Shown: positions 4,487 to 7,164 of the stretch, piece after piece
How positions within the stretch are numbered: position 1 is the stretch's first letter
How the letters are laid out: every line of letters begins with the position of its first letter
Assembly (NCBI GenBank): GCA_017882025.1
Contig: JADGQG010000101.1
Location: 1-7,164, forward strand
From: Chloroflexota bacterium
GTDB lineage: Bacteria > Chloroflexota > Limnocylindria > Limnocylindrales > CSP1-4
Direction of reading: 5' to 3'
DNA length: 7,164 nt
Program-made: the position numbers and the translations under genes
Notes under the pieces: generated by a model
What the model was told of the DNA's origin: nothing
What the model saw: the letters and a program-made list of their open reading frames with translations, nothing else
Database searches by the model: none

Positions 4487-5439
4487 CTGCCCGCGGCGCC
4501 CCGGATCAGGGGAAGCGCCACCGCGATCGGGATTGCGAACCCGACGCCCTGCGAATTGCTGGCGCTCGCCGTGACGATGCCGATCACCTTCCCGGCAGCG
4601 TCCAGGAGCGGCCCGCCGCTGTTGCCAGGGTTGATCGCTGCGTCGGTCTGGATCAGGCCGGTCAGGTGGGTCGTACGCCGTGAGCCTGTCTCGCTCACGT
4701 CGATCGTGCGCCCGAGGCCGGAGACGATCCCCTGCGTGATCGTGTCGGAGAAGGTGCCGAGCGGGCTGCCGATCGCGATGGCGACCTCGCCCACGGTGAG
4801 GGTGCCGGAGTCACCGAGGGCGAGCGGCGTCAGGCCTGTTGCGGTCACCCTGACCAGGGCCAGGTCATGCTGCGCGTCGGTGGTGACGACGGTCGCCGCC
4901 AGCTCGCGGCCATCCTCGAACGTGACGCGAATTGTCGTGGCGCCACTGATCACGTGGTTGTTCGTGAGGATGAGCCCGTCCGCGGAGACGACGAACCCGG
5001 AGCCGCTCCCCGTGGCGCCCGCGTTGCCGGTCAACGGATTGTTGGTACCCCCAACCTCCGTCACGATCGTGACGACCGAAGCCGCCGCGTCGGCGGCCAC
5101 CCGCGTTGCGACCGCCTCGCTCCCGACTGCCGTCAGCGACCCCTGGGCCGGGGATGGCGTCGTCGCGGCGGCGGATGCGGCCACGGCGGGCGTGGCGGTT
5201 TCTGCGGCCGATCCGAGCTGGAGCGCCGCGAAGGTCATCCCCGACGACAGCACCGCGGAGAGCGCGGCGGCGAGCACGACCAAGCGGGCACTGCCAGCTC
5301 GCGACGGGCGGCCGGGCGGGTTCGGCCGGTCGCGCACCGGGCCAAGGGCGGGCGGTGCCAGCTCATCGAGCGGTGCCGTCTCCGTGAACTGGGTCGGCGC
5401 CGATTCCGGCTCCGGCGCGGCGAATGTTGGCTGATCCAT
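4483..5439 (-). CDS. Membrane-anchored trypsin-like (HtrA/S1C) serine protease without PDZ
   Basis: This 318-residue protein is a DegP/HtrA-type protease, expected to face the outside of the membrane. Residues 1-50 are a Pro/Ala-rich cytoplasmic tail ending in RPSRAGSAR. Residues 52-75 form one membrane anchor (LVVLAAALSAVLSSGMTFAA). A low-complexity Ala/Thr linker runs to about 100. The protease domain occupies roughly 110-310, with all three catalytic residues visible: H162 in LTNNHVI, D192 in HDLALVRV and S274 in AAINPGNSGGPLL. The oxyanion and substrate strands GVGFAIPI (298-305) close the domain, and the protein then ends within 15 residues. HtrA proteins usually carry one or two C-terminal PDZ domains; none is present. 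A transmembrane anchor with no PDZ is seen in some actinobacterial-type relatives. ATG 5439 is preceded by AGGAG at 6 nt. The promoter carries an 11-bp-phased direct repeat suggesting stress control by a two-component system. It likely degrades misfolded envelope proteins. Confidence 0.93.
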   Translation of the reverse strand: MDQPTFAAPEPESAPTQFTETAPLDELAPPALGPVRDRPNPPGRPSRAGSARLVVLAAALSAVLSSGMTFAALQLGSAAETATPAVAASAAATTPSPAQGSLTAVGSEAVATRVAADAAASVVTIVTEVGGTNNPLTGNAGATGSGSGFVVSADGLILTNNHVISGATTIRVTFEDGRELAATVVTTDAQHDLALVRVTATGLTPLALGDSGTLTVGEVAIAIGSPLGTFSDTITQGIVSGLGRTIDVSETGSRRTTHLTGLIQTDAAINPGNSGGPLLDAAGKVIGIVTASASNSQGVGFAIPIAVALPLIRGAAGS

Positions 5440-5490
5440 ACGGGGCTCCTGTCCGGGCGATGCGCTGAGGTCCTCCGCACCTCGACCCCT

Positions 5491-5522
5491 CTTGTACGCC
5501 CTCACCCTGAAGAACGCCTGAA
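5491..5522 (-). promoter_or_regulatory. Candidate response-regulator-activated promoter of the protease gene
   Basis: On the minus strand TTCAGG occurs twice, at 5522-5517 and 5511-5506, exactly 11 bp apart (TTCAGGCGTTCTTCAGG). The second copy ends 9 bp before TACAAG (5496-5491), a 4-of-6 match to a -10 box. No -35 is visible at the right place; the repeats occupy it. This is the geometry of a pho-box-type promoter, where an OmpR/PhoB-class regulator binds one DNA turn apart and replaces the -35. The leader to ATG 5439 would be about 45 nt and includes AGGAG. The regulator is not in this window. Confidence 0.5.
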
Positions 5523-5610
5523 CCGGGCGAACCCGATGGGCCGAACCGTACGCACGGCGACTCTTCGGAAGCGGCAGGATAACCGGCAGCGTCAGCAACG
5601 AGGAGCGCCC

Positions 5611-6351
5611 GTGGAGACCTGGAAGTTCTACGACCTCACCCACCGCGATCACGTCCTGTGCAATCCCCTCAGCGAACCAAAGCTCGACGAGATGATCTGG
5701 CTGCTGGACCTCCCACGCGGCGCGCGGGTCCTCGACATCGCCTGCGGCAAGGGCGAACTGCTGGTCCGTCTCGCGGAGCGGCACGCGACCCGCGGGGTCG
5801 GCGTGGACCTCTCCCCGTACTGCATCGCCGACATCCGCGCGCTCGCGGCCAGTCGGGCGCCGGGGGCCGAACTCGAGCTGCTGACGATGGACGGCGCCGA
5901 CTACCGCGGAGCGGCCGGCGGCTTCGACCTCGCCTGCTGCGTCGGGGCCAGCTGGACGTTCGGGGGCCACGAGGCGACGCTGCGCGCCCTGGCCGCGTTC
6001 GTCCGGCCCGGTGGGCAGGTGCTCGTCGGTGAGCCGTTCTGGCGCAGCGACCCCGAGCCTGCGTATCTCGAATGGAGCCGGATGCGGCGTGAGGATTTCG
6101 GGACCCACGCCGGGAACGTCCAGGCCGGCGTCACGGTGGGCCTGGCGCCGCTCTACGCGCTGGCGAGCAGCGAGGACGACTTCGACCGGTACGAGTCGCT
6201 CCAGTGGCGCGCCGCCGACCGGTATGCGCGAGCGCACCCGGGCGACCCGGACCTCCCGGACCTGCTCGAACGGGTCGCCCGCGGCCGCCACGAGTACCTG
6301 ACCTGGGGCCGCGCGACGCTGGGCTGGTCGCTCTACCTGTTCCGCCGCTGA
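5611..6351 (+). CDS. Class I SAM-dependent methyltransferase
   Basis: The 246-residue cytoplasmic protein has a Rossmann-fold methyltransferase core. Motif I is ARVLDIACGKGELLVRLAER (residues 38-57), with the GxG loop as CGKG. GVGVDLSPYCI at 62-72 has the acidic residue at the end of strand 2 that binds the ribose (D66). LTMDGADYRG at 91-100 carries the adenine-side Asp. FDLACCVGASWTFGGHEATL (105-124) is strand 4 and the following loop. VRPGGQVLVGEPFWR (131-145) is the usual post-core strand with a Pro-Gly-Gly turn. The tail contains many Trp and Tyr residues (LEWSRMRREDFG, YESLQWRAADRYAR, HEYLTWGRATLGWS), which probably form the substrate lid. The substrate cannot be named; small molecules are typical for this group. 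GTG 5611 has AGGAG 5 nt upstream. An ATG 25 codons upstream adds a basic, non-homologous stretch and is less likely. It is divergent from the protease gene. Confidence 0.88.
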   Translation: METWKFYDLTHRDHVLCNPLSEPKLDEMIWLLDLPRGARVLDIACGKGELLVRLAERHATRGVGVDLSPYCIADIRALAASRAPGAELELLTMDGADYRGAAGGFDLACCVGASWTFGGHEATLRALAAFVRPGGQVLVGEPFWRSDPEPAYLEWSRMRREDFGTHAGNVQAGVTVGLAPLYALASSEDDFDRYESLQWRAADRYARAHPGDPDLPDLLERVARGRHEYLTWGRATLGWSLYLFRR

Positions 6352-6372
6352 GCGCAGCCGGGCGCCAGAGGC

Positions 6373-6388
6373 CGGTCCCCAGGGGCCG
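6373..6388 (+). terminator. Small GC hairpin after the methyltransferase gene
   Basis: CGGTCC (6373-6378) and GGGCCG (6383-6388) form a 6-bp stem with one T-G wobble and a CCAG loop, 21 bp after the methyltransferase stop. No T-tract follows. It lies just upstream of the next gene's -10-like box, a position that would suit a terminator between two transcription units. Confidence 0.25.
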
Positions 6389-6393
6389 CGCGC

Positions 6394-6399
6394 TACCCT
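6394..6399 (+). promoter_or_regulatory. -10-like box upstream of the oxidoreductase gene
   Basis: TACCCT (TAnnnT) is followed by GTGCG, resembling the TAnnnT-GCG elements upstream of the 259-633 gene. It would give a leader of about 37 nt containing the Shine-Dalgarno at 6432-6437. The -35 is not evident. Confidence 0.35.
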
Positions 6400-6442
6400 G
6401 TGCGCCCGGGTGGCACCGGACCGGCAGCACAGGGAGGCAGCG

Positions 6443-7164
6443 GTGGACGCGTTCGACTTCGTGATCATCGGGGCGGGATCGGCCGGCGAGGCGGCCGCCG
6501 CCGAGGCGCGGGCGCATGGCGCCAGCGTCGCAATCGTCGAGCGCGAGCTCTTCGGCGGCTCGTGCCCGTTCTGGGCCTGCATGCCGTCGAAGACGCTCCT
6601 CCACGACGCGCGGCTCCACGCACTGGGCGGCGGGGGGTCCTGGCAAGCGGCCAGCGATCGGCGTGACTGGATGATCAGCCGGGAAGGGACGGACTTCCCG
6701 GACGACAGCAGCCACGTGCGCGCGCTCGAGGCAGCCGGGTCGGTCGCGATCCGCGGGACCGGCCGCCTCGAAGGGCGCGGGGTCGTCCGGGTCGCGCTGC
6801 ACGACGGGGGCGAGCGCACCCTTGTCGCGCGGCACGTGATCCTCGCGGTGGGCTCGCAGCCGAAGCTGCCCGACCTGCCCGGGCTCGCGGACGCGGATCC
6901 ATGGACGAACCGAGAGGCGACCGCGACGCGCGAGCTGCCCACAAGCGTGGCGATCCTGGGCGGCGGCGCGACTGGCGTCGAGCTTGCCCAGGTCTTCGCC
7001 TGGTACGGCGTCGCGACGACGCTGATCCATCCGCGACAGCGGGTCCTGGACCGGGAGCATCCCCGGACCGCGGACGCGGTCGCCGGTGGTCTGCGGCGTG
7101 CCGGCGTGACTCTCCGGCTGGGCGTCCGGGCGTCCCGCGTCCTGCCTGGCGGCGGCGACGGCGG
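6443..7164 (+). CDS. FAD/NAD(P)-dependent disulfide oxidoreductase, mercuric-reductase-like (3' truncated by window)
   Basis: The first 240 codons of a pyridine nucleotide-disulfide oxidoreductase are present; complete proteins are about 450-480 residues. FDFVIIGAGSAGEAAAAEA (4-22) is the N-terminal GxGxxG FAD fold, and VERE (32-35) supplies the ribose-binding Glu. FGGSCPFWACMPSKTLL (37-53) is the redox site: Cys41 and Cys46 keep the CX4C spacing, and MPSK matches the conserved IPSK. The inner residues PFWA replace the LNVG-type sequence of lipoamide dehydrogenase and glutathione reductase. VILAVGSQPKLPDLPG (132-147) closes the FAD domain, and SVAILGGGATGVELAQVFA (168-186) opens the NAD(P) domain. 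GTG 6443 has GGGAGG at 6432-6437, 5 nt upstream. The C-terminal half with the catalytic His-Glu pair is outside the window. Substrate is unknown; mercuric reductase or dihydrolipoamide dehydrogenase cannot be claimed. Confidence 0.9.
   Translation, partial: MDAFDFVIIGAGSAGEAAAAEARAHGASVAIVERELFGGSCPFWACMPSKTLLHDARLHALGGGGSWQAASDRRDWMISREGTDFPDDSSHVRALEAAGSVAIRGTGRLEGRGVVRVALHDGGERTLVARHVILAVGSQPKLPDLPGLADADPWTNREATATRELPTSVAILGGGATGVELAQVFAWYGVATTLIHPRQRVLDREHPRTADAVAGGLRRAGVTLRLGVRASRVLPGGGDG

Noticed and set aside
5572..5589. CGGCAG direct repeat with GGATAACC between, as the methyltransferase promoter
   Set aside because: The 12-bp spacing and the GATAAC core are suggestive, but no -35 or consensus -10 supports a start, and six-base GC repeats are frequent by chance here.
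4483..6942. 819-codon open frame on the minus strand running through the methyltransferase and oxidoreductase regions
   Set aside because: Only the last 318 codons are a recognisable protease with its own ribosome site and membrane anchor. The upstream part is the antisense of two well-supported genes and reflects scarcity of stops at high GC.
1..7164. Mobile element, defence island, CRISPR array or toxin-antitoxin system
   Set aside because: No transposase, integrase, terminal inverted repeats, spaced repeat array or toxin-antitoxin family is visible, and composition is even across the window. The GIY-YIG protein alone does not indicate a defence or mobile system.

Overview
This is an ordinary-looking piece of a high-GC bacterial chromosome (about 70% GC by eye; every one of the nine visible stop codons is TGA). 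The mix of a DUF1918 protein, a long PAC2-family protein, a small HemG-like flavodoxin and a short-domain HtrA-like protease suggests Actinomycetota or a high-GC Chloroflexota lineage. That placement is inference from gene families; no rRNA or other marker gene is present. I found no tRNA, rRNA, CRISPR array, insertion sequence, phage gene or toxin-antitoxin pair.

Layout, left to right. The 3' end of an unidentified gene (2-130, +). A 128-bp leader with a duplicated promoter-like element and a 10-bp stem next to a ribosome binding site. An unidentified 124-residue protein (259-633, +). A possible 30-codon connector ORF (634-726, +). A small divergent GIY-YIG-family protein (723-1082, +). A flavodoxin (1109-1618, -), divergent from a DUF1918 protein (1903-2112, +). 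An NCS2 uracil/xanthine-type permease (2128-3456, -), divergent from a PAC2-family protein (3611-4462, +). A membrane-anchored HtrA-like serine protease without a PDZ domain (4483-5439, -), divergent from a SAM-dependent methyltransferase (5611-6351, +). The first 240 codons of an FAD/NAD(P) disulfide oxidoreductase with a C-PFWA-C redox motif (6443-7164, +, runs off the window).

Apart from the first small + strand cluster, strands alternate gene by gene, giving three divergent promoter regions and three tight tail-to-tail junctions. Most genes therefore look like single transcription units, and no shared pathway links them. They are housekeeping or stress functions: nucleobase uptake, flavin redox, envelope proteolysis and methyl transfer.

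The most informative signals are regulatory. The htrA-like promoter carries two TTCAGG half-sites exactly 11 bp apart, 9 bp upstream of a -10-like box, as in promoters activated by OmpR/PhoB-class response regulators. The permease leader has two abutting hairpins, one covering part of the Shine-Dalgarno sequence. The PAC2 gene appears to be leaderless. I do not see a clear undescribed multi-gene system; the closest candidate is the small + strand cluster at 259-1082.
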